From assembly GCF_008086345.1 (NCBI RefSeq), contig NZ_CP043006.1:2230032-2294031 (forward strand): a stretch of 64,000 bases of DNA, written 5' to 3'. The stretch's first letter is position 1, and each line of letters opens with the position of its first letter. This DNA is from Chitinophaga sp. XS-30. GTDB lineage: Bacteria; Bacteroidota; Bacteroidia; Chitinophagales; Chitinophagaceae. Made by a program: the position numbers and the translations under genes. Under the pieces are notes generated by a model, which was not told where the DNA came from, did not search any database, and was given only the letters and a program-made list of their open reading frames with translations. Of the stretch, positions 46,428 through 55,947 are shown in pieces.

Positions 46428-46618
46428 GATGAAGCCGGAATAAAGGCTCCATCCGGCGAAAAAAATGTAAAAAACTGACGGATGAAATAACATTCCATCC
46501 GGCAAAAAATGTAAAAAAATTGACGGATGAAATAACATTCCATCCGGCAAAAAATGTAAAAAAATTGACGGATGAAATAACATTCCATCCGGCAAAAAAT
46601 GTAAAAAATTGACGGATG
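46428..46618 (+). repeat. Inverted-repeat element and tandem 45-bp repeats ending in the M48 start codon
   Basis: GATGAAGCC (46428-46436) / GGCTCCATC (46445-46453) is followed by a 45-bp unit repeated with period 45, 45 and 44. Each unit carries TTGACGGATGAAA and CATTCCATCCGGCAAAAAAT. CGGATG occurs at 46479, 46524, 46569 and 46613; CATCCG at 46450, 46496, 46541 and 46586. The last CGGATG contains the ATG (46616) of the M48 gene. Every CATCCG can pair with the CGGATG on either side. Minus-strand frames here encode a 15-residue repeat and are artefacts. Confidence 0.85.
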
Positions 46619-47416
46619 AAAAAAGTCGCATTGTTTTTATTTGCCGGGGCAGGCCTGATCTATGCCTGTACGCGTGTACCCATCACCGGTAGAAGCCAGT
46701 TAAACCTCATTCCTGAGAGCACCATGCAATCCATGGCCCTGCAGGAGTACCAGTCTTTCCTTTCCCAGAACAAGGCCGTATCGCCCAGTGTCAGCAAAGA
46801 TGCTGAAATGGTAAAGCGGGTAGGCGGGCGTATTGCGCAGGCGGTGACCACTTACATGGCCCAGAACAACCTCGGGAACGAAGTGGCCAATTATAAATGG
46901 GAGTTCAATCTTGTAAACGACAACCAGGTGAATGCCTGGTGCATGCCGGGTGGTAAAGTGGTGGTGTACTCCGGGCTTTTGCCGGTGACCCAGAACGAAA
47001 CGGCGCTGGCTTGCGTAATGGGCCACGAGATCGCACATGCGATCGCGCGGCACGGGAATGAAAGGATGAGCCAGGGCCTGGTGGCACAGGGCATCCAGGT
47101 AGCCGGAGCCGTGGCGCTGAACAAGAACCCGCAGGCGCAGAATGTTTTCATGCAGGCCTTTAATGTGGGCGGCCCCCTCGGCCTGATGGCCTATGGCCGC
47201 CAGAACGAGCTGGAGGCGGATCACCTCGGCCTGATCTTCATGGCGATGGCCGGCTACAACCCGCAGGAAGCCGTTCCTTTCTGGACGCGTATGGCCAAAG
47301 CAGGCGGCGGTCAGAAGCCCCCGGAGCTGCTCAGCACCCACCCGAGTGACGATCGCCGTATAGCACAGCTGCAGAAGCTGATGCCGGAGGCCATGAAGTA
47401 TTATCGCACGAAATAA
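46616..47416 (+). CDS. M48 family metallopeptidase, lipoprotein (LoiP/BepA-like)
   Basis: 266 residues. Lipobox IYAC gives lipidated Cys18. Zinc motif HEIAH in CVMGHEIAHAIARHGNERMSQ, third ligand Glu in RQNELEADHLG. Family members degrade or refold outer-membrane proteins in the periplasm. It starts at the final CGGATG of the tandem repeats. Followed by a terminator. Confidence 0.93.
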   Translation: MKKVALFLFAGAGLIYACTRVPITGRSQLNLIPESTMQSMALQEYQSFLSQNKAVSPSVSKDAEMVKRVGGRIAQAVTTYMAQNNLGNEVANYKWEFNLVNDNQVNAWCMPGGKVVVYSGLLPVTQNETALACVMGHEIAHAIARHGNERMSQGLVAQGIQVAGAVALNKNPQAQNVFMQAFNVGGPLGLMAYGRQNELEADHLGLIFMAMAGYNPQEAVPFWTRMAKAGGGQKPPELLSTHPSDDRRIAQLQKLMPEAMKYYRTK

Positions 47417-47491
47417 GCACCACCCGGCAGGGATCGGTGAAAAATGATATTCGAATTTATGGGCAGCCTGGAAACGGGTTGTTTTGAAGAG

Positions 47492-47525
47492 TCCCGGTTT
47501 ACTTTGGTGAACCGGGATTTTTTAT
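47492..47525 (+). terminator. Terminator after the M48 gene
   Basis: TCCCGGTT (47492-47499) pairs with AACCGGGA (47510-47517), with an inner AC/GT pair and T residues following. Confidence 0.85.
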
Positions 47526-47546
47526 TGGGCCGGCGGGGGGTTAAGG

Positions 47547-48509
47547 CTACTCCAATATCTGCGATAAATTCATCAGCTCGTCTTTCTTATACAACTCTTT
47601 TTCGTCCCGGAAGCATTTGGCCATTTCTTCCAGCAGGAACTGGATGATGCGGGTATTGCTCTGCGGTTTGTAGTAGGCCGGCAGGGCGGGAACATTCACT
47701 CTTTTGAAGTAGGTTTCCACGTCCTGCTGCGTATAGATCTGCCCCTGTATGGGGTCGATGAAGAAGAGGATGCGGTAGTCCCCGGGGTCTGCGGGTTCCG
47801 TAAAATCGTAGAAAGTATCGAAATAAGCCAGGATGAACTGGCGGGGAATATTCACGGCATACACCGGCAGGTCCAGCATATTGCACAACGCCTGGTAGAT
47901 GATGCCGTTGGTGATGGGATTGCCTTTTTTGGCTTCGATCACCTGGTTGATGAAGAACTGGTTCTTGCGGTTGTAGGACACTTCCTCACCTTTCAGCCCG
48001 AAGTAGTTGTAGATCATGCTGTTCAGCACGTTGATCTGCTCCAGCGGCGTGAGGTAGTTATTCAGTTCCAGCCATATGTTGCGTTTAATGCGCTCTATCT
48101 CTGTGTTTACCTGCGTGGCTGCCAGGTCCGGGTACTGATACCGGGCAGCGAGGATGGCGCCCTGCAGCAGGTCCTGCGTACCGGTTGTGGCCCAGATGCG
48201 CATGGCCTCCTGAAGGTCCATGTAATGCACGCGGTGAATGAGCAGTTCTATCCTTTCCTGGATGGATTCATCGAAAGTATTCTCCCAAAGATGCTCCAGG
48301 TTGGGAATGATCTCCTTGCCGAACAGCAGTATCTTGTTTGCCACAGTGTCAAACACTTCCTGATCCGGATCATCCAGCAGATGGAATAATGCGTTTATTT
48401 CCCTGGTTTCGTTCAATAGACCTCCTCTGGTTAGATTTGTTGATGGGTAATTGTCTTTCCTTTTATCAATATACGAATTGTTGCGATAATTTTCGCTGTC
48501 TGCCATCAA
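47547..48509 (-). CDS. Transglutaminase-like (SirB1 family) protein
   Basis: 320 residues. It matches the Transglut_core2/SirB1 family: central ARYQYPDLAATQVNTEIERI, EQINVLNSMIYNYFGLKGEEVSYNRKNQFFINQVIEAKKGNPI and LPVYAVNIPRQFILAYFD. The catalytic Cys of true transglutaminases is not obvious, so it may be non-enzymatic. The N-terminal part is helical. It lies 30 bases beyond topA on the same strand, possibly cotranscribed. Confidence 0.75.
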   Translation of the reverse strand: MMADSENYRNNSYIDKRKDNYPSTNLTRGGLLNETREINALFHLLDDPDQEVFDTVANKILLFGKEIIPNLEHLWENTFDESIQERIELLIHRVHYMDLQEAMRIWATTGTQDLLQGAILAARYQYPDLAATQVNTEIERIKRNIWLELNNYLTPLEQINVLNSMIYNYFGLKGEEVSYNRKNQFFINQVIEAKKGNPITNGIIYQALCNMLDLPVYAVNIPRQFILAYFDTFYDFTEPADPGDYRILFFIDPIQGQIYTQQDVETYFKRVNVPALPAYYKPQSNTRIIQFLLEEMAKCFRDEKELYKKDELMNLSQILE

Positions 48510-48519
48510 CCCTGAACGA

Positions 48520-50877
48520 TCATTCCGCTTTCTTTTTTCTGGGGGGCGCTTTCTTTTTAGGCGGATTGGCCTTTGCCTCTTCGATGATGGCTTTGGCTTC
48601 TTCCGCGGTGAGGTCTGCGGCGGTGTCTATCTTCTCTTTCGGTATCTTGAAATTCTTCAGCCCTACTTTCAGGTAGGGGCCATATGGGCCTTTCAGTACC
48701 TGTATCTTTTCTTTCTCGAATATTTTGATGGTGCGTTCGTCCTTGGCTTTGCGTTTTTCCTCTATCAGCGGTGCGACTTCGTCCAGCTCCACGGTATAAG
48801 GGTCCATTTCCTTTTTGAGGGAATAGAATTTCTTGTCATGCTGCGCATAGGGCCCGAAGCGGCCGATGTTCACCGTAACGTCGGTGCCTTCAAAGAGGCC
48901 GAGGTTGCGGGGGAGACGGAAGAGGTCCATTGCTTCTTCCATGGAGATGGTCTCGATGCTCTGCGTTTGTTTAAGCTTGGCGAAGCGGGGCTTTTCCTCG
49001 TCTTCCACGGTACCGATCTGCACCATCGGGCCAAAGCGGCCCATGCGGGCGGAGACGGGCTTTCCGGAGGCGGGGTCTTCCCCCAGCAGGCGTTCGCCTT
49101 TTACGCGTTCGGCTTTTTCCAGTGTTTCCTCCACATTGTGATGGAAGGGATCATAGAATTCCCCGAGCATTTTGTTCCATTTCTTCTTGCCATGGGCTAT
49201 TTCATCAAACTCTTCTTCAATTTTGGCGGTGAAGCCATAATCCATCACCCTTTCGAAATACTGTTTGAGGAAGTCGGTCACCAGCATGCCCAGGTCCGTC
49301 GGAAAAAGCTTCGATTTTTCCGCGCCGGTATTTTCCTGATCGGTCACCTTGCTGATCTGGTCGTCTTTCAGGCTGAGGATGCGGAAGTCCCTTTTTACGC
49401 CTTCCTTATCGCGTTTCTCCACATAACCGCGTTTCTGTACGGTGGTGATGGTGGGTGCGTAAGTGGATGGGCGTCCGATGCCGAGTTCTTCCAGTTTCTT
49501 TACCAGGCTGGCTTCCGTGTATCTTGGTGCAGGGCGGGTAAAGCGTTCCGTGGCTTTCATTTCCTTCAGTTCCAGCGCCTGTTTCACGGTCAGCGGGGGC
49601 AATACGCCTTCCTGTTCCTGTTCTTCTTCACTTTCATCCTCATCGTCCCGGCCTTCCATATACACTTTGAGGAAGCCGTCGAATTTCAGCACTTCACCGC
49701 TGGCGGTCAGATCTTCATTATTGGTGGAGATGTTGATCTTTGCGATGGTCTTTTCCAGTTCGGCATCGCTCATCTGGCTGGCGATGGTGCGTTTCCAGAT
49801 CAGTTCATATAATCTTTTGAGATCGGAGTCATCCACCGTGGCATTTTCCATATACGTCGGGCGGATGGCTTCGTGCGCTTCCTGGGCGCTCTCATTTTTG
49901 TTCTTGTATTTGCGGGCGTGAAAGTAGCGTTCGCCATAGTTTTTATGGATGGCGCCGCTGATGTCCGTCATGGCTGTTTCCGAGAGATTCACGGAATCCG
50001 TACGCATATAGGTGATCTGTCCGCTTTCATACAGCTTTTGCGCCAGCAGCATGGTTTTGGATACGCTGTAGCCCAGCTTCCGGCTGGCCTCCTGCTGCAG
50101 GGTGGAGGTGGTGAATGGTGCGGCGGGCGATTTCTTGCCCGGTTTCACCTGAATGTCTCTAACGGTATAGGCCGCGCCGATGCATTGCTGCAGGAATTTT
50201 TCGGCGTCTTCCGCTGTTTTGAAGCGGGTAGGCCCTTCTGCTTTGAAAGACAGGGTTTTGCCCTGGATGTCCTGAGCCGTGAACCAGGCTTCCACTTTGA
50301 AGCTGCTGGTGGTGGCAAAGGCGTTGATCTCCCGCTCACGCTCCACGATCAGGCGTACGGCTACGGATTGTACGCGGCCGGCGGAGAGGGAGTTGCGCAT
50401 GCTCATCTTTCTCCACAGTACGGGCGACAGCTCAAATCCCACGATACGGTCCAGGATGCGGCGCGCCTGTTGCGCGTTCACCAGGTTCATATCCAGCAGG
50501 CGGGGGGCCAGTACGGCTTTCTCGATGGCAGGCTTCGTGATCTCGTGAAAAACAATGCGTTTGGTGGTGGCGGGGTCCAGGCCGAGTACTTCGCAAAGGT
50601 GCCAGGATATGGCTTCCCCTTCGCGGTCCTCATCCGTAGCCAGCCAAACCTCGTCGGTATCTTTCGCCAGTTTTTTGAGCTCCTTTACAACTTTTTCCTT
50701 GTCTTCTGGTATTATATACTTGGGTTTGAAGTTGTTTTTGATGTCGATGCCCATATCGTCCTTCTCGAGGTCGCGGATATGGCCGAAACAAGATCTCACC
50801 TCAAACTCTTTGCCCAGTATTTTTTCAATCGTTTTTGCCTTTGCCGGAGACTCAACAATTACGAGATTTTTAGCCAT
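48520..50877 (-). CDS. topA: DNA topoisomerase I
   Basis: 785 residues. Relaxes negative supercoils. TOPRIM domain at 1-110 with VESPAKAKTIEKILG and acidic triad region TDEDREGEA (81-89). Catalytic Tyr290 in ITYMRTDSVN. The C-terminus has degenerate, zinc-less repeats (MGRFGPMVQIG, IGRFGPYAQHD, GPYGPYLKVG) in place of zinc fingers and a basic PPKKK/PPRKKK tail. Full length for Bacteroidota. The 281 bases upstream to the next gene hold a TTTGTACAAA palindrome near 50915 and nothing else I can support. Confidence 0.96.
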   Translation of the reverse strand: MAKNLVIVESPAKAKTIEKILGKEFEVRSCFGHIRDLEKDDMGIDIKNNFKPKYIIPEDKEKVVKELKKLAKDTDEVWLATDEDREGEAISWHLCEVLGLDPATTKRIVFHEITKPAIEKAVLAPRLLDMNLVNAQQARRILDRIVGFELSPVLWRKMSMRNSLSAGRVQSVAVRLIVEREREINAFATTSSFKVEAWFTAQDIQGKTLSFKAEGPTRFKTAEDAEKFLQQCIGAAYTVRDIQVKPGKKSPAAPFTTSTLQQEASRKLGYSVSKTMLLAQKLYESGQITYMRTDSVNLSETAMTDISGAIHKNYGERYFHARKYKNKNESAQEAHEAIRPTYMENATVDDSDLKRLYELIWKRTIASQMSDAELEKTIAKINISTNNEDLTASGEVLKFDGFLKVYMEGRDDEDESEEEQEQEGVLPPLTVKQALELKEMKATERFTRPAPRYTEASLVKKLEELGIGRPSTYAPTITTVQKRGYVEKRDKEGVKRDFRILSLKDDQISKVTDQENTGAEKSKLFPTDLGMLVTDFLKQYFERVMDYGFTAKIEEEFDEIAHGKKKWNKMLGEFYDPFHHNVEETLEKAERVKGERLLGEDPASGKPVSARMGRFGPMVQIGTVEDEEKPRFAKLKQTQSIETISMEEAMDLFRLPRNLGLFEGTDVTVNIGRFGPYAQHDKKFYSLKKEMDPYTVELDEVAPLIEEKRKAKDERTIKIFEKEKIQVLKGPYGPYLKVGLKNFKIPKEKIDTAADLTAEEAKAIIEEAKANPPKKKAPPRKKKAE

Positions 50878-51158
50878 GAACGCCTGCTTTTATTTCTGTA
50901 AATACGCCAAAATTTGTACAAATGTTACAAATCCGATTTGTGCAAGTATATAAAAGTAGGTTGATATAAAAAATAGTATCTGTTAAATAGTTGATTTCGA
51001 GGCAGCAATGCCGGGAAGCGATTTTTCATATATTTATTTATCCCTTTTAGCACAAAGGCAGGTTTGTTTCACTAATATTACATGAGAAAATTAACCCATG
51101 TAAGAGGCGGATTGGCATGGATTTGGGCCATCATACCGTCTGTTTAAAGTTATACACC

Positions 51159-51929
51159 ATGGATATAGTAATTATCGGGGCCGGGAATGTGGCGCATTGT
51201 TTCGGGCATCTGATGAAGCTGCACGGCCACCATGTGAAGCAGGTGATCAGCCGGCGGAAGGAGCATGCGCGGGAACTGGCGGAGCTCCTGGGGGGCGGGT
51301 ACACGGATGATCTGCTGGATATAGATATGGAGGCCGATGTGTACCTGCTGGCCGTGGGAGACAGTGTGATCCCGGAAATGAATGACCAGCTGCGGCTGGG
51401 CAGGCGCATTGTGGTGCATACGGCGGGGGCGGTGCCCATGTCGGCCATTTCCCGCATTTCCACCAATACCGGTGTCATGTACCCCCTGCAAAGCATCCGG
51501 AAAGAGGTGAAAAGCTATCCCGCCATCCCCATTCTCCTGGAAGCCGGTAACGAAGAGGTGCAGAAACGGCTGTTTGCCCTGGCCCAGAGCATTTCTTCCA
51601 CCATTGCCGTGATGAATTCCGCCCAGCGGCTGCAGATGCACCTGGCGGCGGTATTCTGCAATAATTTCACCAATCACCTCATCGCCCTGGCCAAATTCTA
51701 TTGTGAGCAGGAAGGACGGGATTTTTCCCTGCTGACGCCTATTATCCGGGAAACCTTTCTGCGGCTGGACAAGTTTCCGCCGGAAAGCGTGCAGACGGGG
51801 CCGGCTTTAAGGCAGGATGAGCAGACGATGACCCTCCACCAGTCCATTCTCGAACATTACCCCTCCATGCAGCAGATATACCCCATGCTGTCTGAAAGCA
51901 TCTATCAGTTCCATCATTCGGGGGAGTGA
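51159..51929 (+). CDS. Rossmann-fold and DUF2520 domain protein (ProC-like oxidoreductase)
   Basis: 256 residues from ATG 51159 (MDIVIIGAGNVAHCFG); an upstream ATG at 51117 adds an unlikely leader. NAD(P)-binding motif GAGNVA at 7-12, then a DUF2520 C-terminal helical domain (AAVFCNNFTNHLIALA...LRLDKFPPESVQTGPALRQD). Related to pyrroline-5-carboxylate and ketopantoate reductases; the substrate is unknown. First of a run of four same-strand genes (with kdsC, UbiA, Maf). Confidence 0.85.
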   Translation: MDIVIIGAGNVAHCFGHLMKLHGHHVKQVISRRKEHARELAELLGGGYTDDLLDIDMEADVYLLAVGDSVIPEMNDQLRLGRRIVVHTAGAVPMSAISRISTNTGVMYPLQSIRKEVKSYPAIPILLEAGNEEVQKRLFALAQSISSTIAVMNSAQRLQMHLAAVFCNNFTNHLIALAKFYCEQEGRDFSLLTPIIRETFLRLDKFPPESVQTGPALRQDEQTMTLHQSILEHYPSMQQIYPMLSESIYQFHHSGE

Positions 51930-52007
51930 CCGGCACCGGCAATCAATATCATTATTGGCGAAATCCGTTTTTACAGATATTTTTGCGCACACTAACCGCG
52001 TGTAAAG

Positions 52008-52529
52008 ATGAACGTATTGGAACAATTCCGGCACATCCGCACGTTCATATTCGATGTGGACGGGGTATTGACCGACGGCACGGTGCAATTGCTGCCCGGC
52101 GGAGAGCAGAGCCGCAAGATGAACATCCGGGACGGGTACGCGCTGCAGCTGGCCGTAAAATCGGGATACCGCGTAGCCATCATTTCCGGCGGGCGCTCCG
52201 AAAGTGTGATCAGCAGGCTGAATGGACTGGGTATCAATGATGTATTCACGGGTGTGACCGACAAACCGGAGAAGCTGGAAGACTACGCCCTGGAGCATGA
52301 CCTTCTGTGGGAGCAGGTGCTCTTCATGGGAGACGATATCCCCGACTACCGCGCCATGCAGATGTGCGGCCTGCCGGCTTGTCCCGCTGACGCCGCGCCG
52401 GAGATCAAAAGCATTTCAAAGTATATTTCACCCGCCGGTGGCGGGCAGGGCTGCGTTCGCGATGTGATCGAAAAAGTGCTGAAGCTGAACGGCCACTGGC
52501 TGCTGGATGAGGGCGTCCCCTCCAAATAA
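52008..52529 (+). CDS. kdsC: KDO-8-phosphate phosphatase (HAD superfamily)
   Basis: 173 residues, typical for KdsC. HAD motif I DVDGVLTDG, motif II ISGGRS, motif IV MGDDIPD. It removes phosphate from KDO-8-P in the lipopolysaccharide pathway. The C-terminal tail containing GGQGCVRDVIE fits the family. Other kds genes are not in the window. Confidence 0.9.
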   Translation: MNVLEQFRHIRTFIFDVDGVLTDGTVQLLPGGEQSRKMNIRDGYALQLAVKSGYRVAIISGGRSESVISRLNGLGINDVFTGVTDKPEKLEDYALEHDLLWEQVLFMGDDIPDYRAMQMCGLPACPADAAPEIKSISKYISPAGGGQGCVRDVIEKVLKLNGHWLLDEGVPSK

Positions 52530-52557
52530 CCGTTATCACAGATAATTGTAACCTGAT

Positions 52558-53502
52558 ATGAACCTTCTGGCAGCATTTTTCAGAATGGTCAGGTATCCCA
52601 ACCTGATCTACATTGCACTCACGCAGTTTTTGCTGCAATACTGCGTGGTGGAGCCGGTATTGCTGAACAGCGGTTCCGCCCCCTCCCTTTCCTTCCCGCA
52701 CTTCCTCATGCTTTGCTGCTCCACGATCCTCGTAGCCGCAGGGGGATACATTATTAATGACTATTTCGACATCAATATAGACCTGGTCAACAAACCGGAA
52801 AAGATGGTGGTAGACAAGATCATCAACCGCCGCTGGGCCATGGCCTGGCACACCATATTAAATATGGCCGGTGTGTCCCTCGGTTTCCTCGTCGCCTTCC
52901 AGATCGGGCAATTCTATCTCGGGTTTGTTCAGGTGATCTGTACCCTGCTGCTGTGGTTCTATTCCACTTCCTTCAAAAGGCAGGTGCTTATCGGCAATGT
53001 GGTCATTTCCATCCTTACCGCCCTCAGCGTGGTAGTGGTAGGGTTTTATGAGCGGCAGATCTATGAAAGCTTCGAAGCTATCATGTCCTTTGAAGGCAGG
53101 AAGCTGATCAAGATCATCGGCGTGTATGCGCTGTTCGCCTTTGTGCTTTCCATGATCCGGGAGATCGTGAAAGATCTCGAAGATATGATCGGGGACAGCA
53201 AGGACGGTTGCCGCACCCTGCCCATCGTATGGGGGGTGAAAAAAGCCAAGCGGTTCACCATGGGGATGATGTTCGCCCTGGCGCTGCTGCTGATCGTCAT
53301 CACCATCGTTACGCTCACCAAAGGATGGTACCTGGCGGCTGGATACATTTTCCTGTTCGTGCTGTTCCCCTTTGTATGGTTCGTGCAGAAACCGTTCATG
53401 AGCGCTTATCAGCCCGAACATTATCACCGGATCAGCACCTGGATAAAAGTGATGATGCTTACCGGCATCCTGTCTATGGTCTTCTTTAAAATCATGTTAT
53501 AA
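52558..53502 (+). CDS. UbiA family prenyltransferase
   Basis: 314 residues with eight or nine hydrophobic segments. Two Asp-rich motifs: NDYFDINID (first) and DLEDMIGDSKDG (second), which bind prenyl diphosphate through magnesium. Closest in feel to the Bacteroidota group annotated as geranylgeranylglycerol-phosphate geranylgeranyltransferase; quinone or other lipid acceptors are equally possible. Its stop codon overlaps the start of the next gene by one base (TAATG). Confidence 0.82.
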   Translation: MNLLAAFFRMVRYPNLIYIALTQFLLQYCVVEPVLLNSGSAPSLSFPHFLMLCCSTILVAAGGYIINDYFDINIDLVNKPEKMVVDKIINRRWAMAWHTILNMAGVSLGFLVAFQIGQFYLGFVQVICTLLLWFYSTSFKRQVLIGNVVISILTALSVVVVGFYERQIYESFEAIMSFEGRKLIKIIGVYALFAFVLSMIREIVKDLEDMIGDSKDGCRTLPIVWGVKKAKRFTMGMMFALALLLIVITIVTLTKGWYLAAGYIFLFVLFPFVWFVQKPFMSAYQPEHYHRISTWIKVMMLTGILSMVFFKIML

Positions 53503-54071
53503 TGTACGTTGGCAAACCTGTCATACTGGCTTCGCAATCCCCACGGCGCAAACAGCTGCTCGAGCAGGCCGGTATCCCGTTTGAAGTGAAAGTAAGCGAA
53601 GCGGAGGAATCCTTCCCCCCGGAAATGCCCATCCCTGATGTGCCGGTACACATCGCCAGGCAGAAAGCCCTGGCGGTAGCGCCCTTCTACAGCCCATCGG
53701 AAATTATCGTAGCGGCGGACACCATTGTGGTGCTGGATGGCGCCATCATCGGCAAACCGGCAGACCGTGCGGACGCAATACGGATACTCTCCATCCTGAG
53801 CGGAAGGGTGCATGAGGTCATTACCGGCGTCGTGATCCGGTATGAAGGCAGGGAAGACTCCTTTTCCCAGGTGACGGAAGTGCATTTCAAACCCCTGAAC
53901 GAAGAACAGATCGCCTATTATGTAGATCACTATCACCCCTTTGACAAAGCCGGGGCCTATGCCATCCAGGAGTGGATCGGCGCCGTGGGTATAGACCGCA
54001 TCAACGGATGCTTTTATAATGTCATGGGGTTACCCGTCAGCCAGGTTTCCGAACGGCTTTCCGCATTATAA
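53502..54071 (+). CDS. Maf family nucleotide pyrophosphatase
   Basis: 189 residues. House-cleaning NTP pyrophosphatase acting on dTTP/UTP or modified nucleotides. SQSPRRKQLLEQAG near the N-terminus, AADTIVVLDGAIIGKP in the centre, and DKAGAYAIQEW near 150 fit the YhdE subgroup. Translationally coupled to the UbiA gene. Confidence 0.92.
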   Translation: MYVGKPVILASQSPRRKQLLEQAGIPFEVKVSEAEESFPPEMPIPDVPVHIARQKALAVAPFYSPSEIIVAADTIVVLDGAIIGKPADRADAIRILSILSGRVHEVITGVVIRYEGREDSFSQVTEVHFKPLNEEQIAYYVDHYHPFDKAGAYAIQEWIGAVGIDRINGCFYNVMGLPVSQVSERLSAL

Positions 54072-54098
54072 ATCTTTATACATTAAGAAAAATATCTC

Positions 54099-54106
54099 TA
54101 TATTTG
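54099..54106 (+). promoter_or_regulatory. Probable promoter of the lipoprotein pair
   Basis: TATATTTG fits TAnnTTTG. It lies 106 bases before the first lipoprotein gene; the -33 box is not clear. Confidence 0.45.
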
Positions 54107-54211
54107 TTGTCACAATGCAAATTGTTACCCGTTTGCCCATGCCTATGACAACCGATCCCTGCATGAAACGGATACAATGACATTTTCCTCTTAACGCAAA
54201 TTCATCTATCT

Positions 54212-55027
54212 ATGAAAAGCGCTTTATTCGGCTTCCTGGCGATGGCCTGCCTACTTTCCGCATGCAGCAAGAACGACAATGGGGGTGACCCACCTCCCGC
54301 CCCGGAAAAAGAATGGCTGCTGGACCATATGCTGCGGGAAGAAGATTCCGTAAAGTTCATCTATAATACTGACGGCACCGTAAAGCAATTCGACCGCTAC
54401 AGCACTGCCGGCGGCTGGGATGATTCCACCCGGCTGGAATACGCCGGCGGGAAGATCTCAAAATTCCTGCTGTTGAATTATGACGGAAGCATTCGTACGG
54501 ACCGTGCTTTCGCCTATTCCGGCGAACAGCTCATACGCATCGATTACTACAATTTTGTCAGCGGCACGGAAGTGGAAATAACGGATCATGATTCCCTTGT
54601 TTATTCCGAAGGCCGGCTCACTGAATGCCACCGCATCAACGGCACTTTCCGCAACTCCTTTTCCAGATACACCTGGGAGACGGGGGACCTGGTAAAAGAA
54701 GAGATTTTCTCCGTGATCAACGACCAGCCTGTTCCCGATGCGGAGATCACTTATACTTATAACGACAAACCCGGGCCGGCACAAAGCATAAAAGGCAATT
54801 TTATTTTCCTCTTCTCGCAGGGAGATTACACCTTGCTGAGCGCTCATGCACTGGTGAAAGCGGAAACGACCTACGTGCCGGCAGAAGAGCCTTCTTTGCG
54901 GCGGACGGTGGAACATACTTACAACGCGGAAGCGTTGTTGTCCAAAACCATAACGACGGAAGAAGACCTGACGGCTGGTGAAACTACGGTGGAGACGATA
55001 CGGTACGTATTTGTTGAAAAAGAATAA
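54212..55027 (+). CDS. Lipoprotein with YD/RHS-like beta repeats (paralogue 1)
   Basis: 271 residues. Lipobox LSAC with Cys18, then SKNDNGG and a Pro-rich spacer. The body contains repeated strands of the type VKFIYNTDGTVKQFDRY, LEYAGGKISKFLL and AYSGEQLIRIDYY, similar to single YD/RHS-like hairpins. Function unknown; probably at the cell surface. It is paralogous to the next gene, which has the same layout. Confidence 0.75.
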   Translation: MKSALFGFLAMACLLSACSKNDNGGDPPPAPEKEWLLDHMLREEDSVKFIYNTDGTVKQFDRYSTAGGWDDSTRLEYAGGKISKFLLLNYDGSIRTDRAFAYSGEQLIRIDYYNFVSGTEVEITDHDSLVYSEGRLTECHRINGTFRNSFSRYTWETGDLVKEEIFSVINDQPVPDAEITYTYNDKPGPAQSIKGNFIFLFSQGDYTLLSAHALVKAETTYVPAEEPSLRRTVEHTYNAEALLSKTITTEEDLTAGETTVETIRYVFVEKE

Positions 55028-55048
55028 ACCAAACCCATACATATCCCT

Positions 55049-55849
55049 ATGAAGAACACTCTTTTGGGCCTGCTGGCCCTGACCATGCTTTTTTCAGCCT
55101 GCAGCAAAAACGACGGCGACAATGACCCGCAACACAACTGGCAACTGTCCCGCATCATGATGGACCATGACACGGTCCGCTTTTCTTACAATGCAGACGG
55201 GACCATTAAACAGGTTAATGAATACGGCAGCGATGCCGGTTCTTACTCGGATTCCCTGCAGATTATATGGCAAAACGGAAAGATCTCGGCCATCAACGAG
55301 TATGAAGGCGGTGTTGCGCAGCCTGATATGGTTTTTGTGTACACCGGCGACCAGGTGAAGGAAATACAGCATTACCGGGATGGCGTGTTGTCCGGCGCAG
55401 TAGATTCCATTGTGTACAAGGATAACAAAATATCCGAAATACATTATTTCAACAACGAAGGCGTGCGTTCCTACTATCACAAACTCACCTGGACGGGCAA
55501 CAATGTTACCCGGGATGAGTATTACGCCTATAATTTCGATGGCACCGGCATTCTCACGCTGCAGTACATAACCGACTACACCTATTCCGACAAGCCCAGC
55601 ATCGGCAAACTGGCCAAAGGCGATGCGCTCTTCTGGTTCACGATGGAGATCGTGCATCTCAGCGAAAATGCCGTAGTAACATCTGTAACTGTTGATAGTA
55701 TAACGGATGAAGGTATCAGCCAGTCGGCATACACCTACACTTACGATGCGGGCGGGCTGCTGGAATCTTCAAAAGAAACGGAGAACGACCTGGTATCCGA
55801 TGAAACCACCGTGTACAATGCGAAATTCGATTATATCGATCTGAAGTAA
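55049..55849 (+). CDS. Lipoprotein with YD/RHS-like beta repeats (paralogue 2)
   Basis: 266 residues. Lipobox FSAC with Cys18 and the same SKNDG start as paralogue 1. Strands VRFSYNADGTIKQVNEY, IIWQNGKISAINEY and VYTGDQVKEIQHYRDG match those of paralogue 1 in order, indicating a tandem gene duplication followed by wide divergence. It lies 21 bases downstream and is likely in the same operon. Confidence 0.75.
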   Translation: MKNTLLGLLALTMLFSACSKNDGDNDPQHNWQLSRIMMDHDTVRFSYNADGTIKQVNEYGSDAGSYSDSLQIIWQNGKISAINEYEGGVAQPDMVFVYTGDQVKEIQHYRDGVLSGAVDSIVYKDNKISEIHYFNNEGVRSYYHKLTWTGNNVTRDEYYAYNFDGTGILTLQYITDYTYSDKPSIGKLAKGDALFWFTMEIVHLSENAVVTSVTVDSITDEGISQSAYTYTYDAGGLLESSKETENDLVSDETTVYNAKFDYIDLK

Positions 55850-55947
55850 ACGAATGAGGATCGAACAAGAAAGGATAATCAAAGTAAAATGAAGGACCCG
55901 GGAATCACGTAAAGGAAAATTACTGCCATCAGGACCTCCAATAAAAA

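Noticed and set aside
46373..46631. Minus-strand open frames with a repeated 15-residue peptide (ECYFIRQFFYIFCRM)
   Set aside because: They are produced by the 45-bp tandem repeats (a multiple of 3) and extend into the M48 gene start; no promoter or start context supports them.
54621..55849. RHS toxin system
   Set aside because: The repeats are short lipoprotein domains without a C-terminal toxin or adjacent immunity gene.
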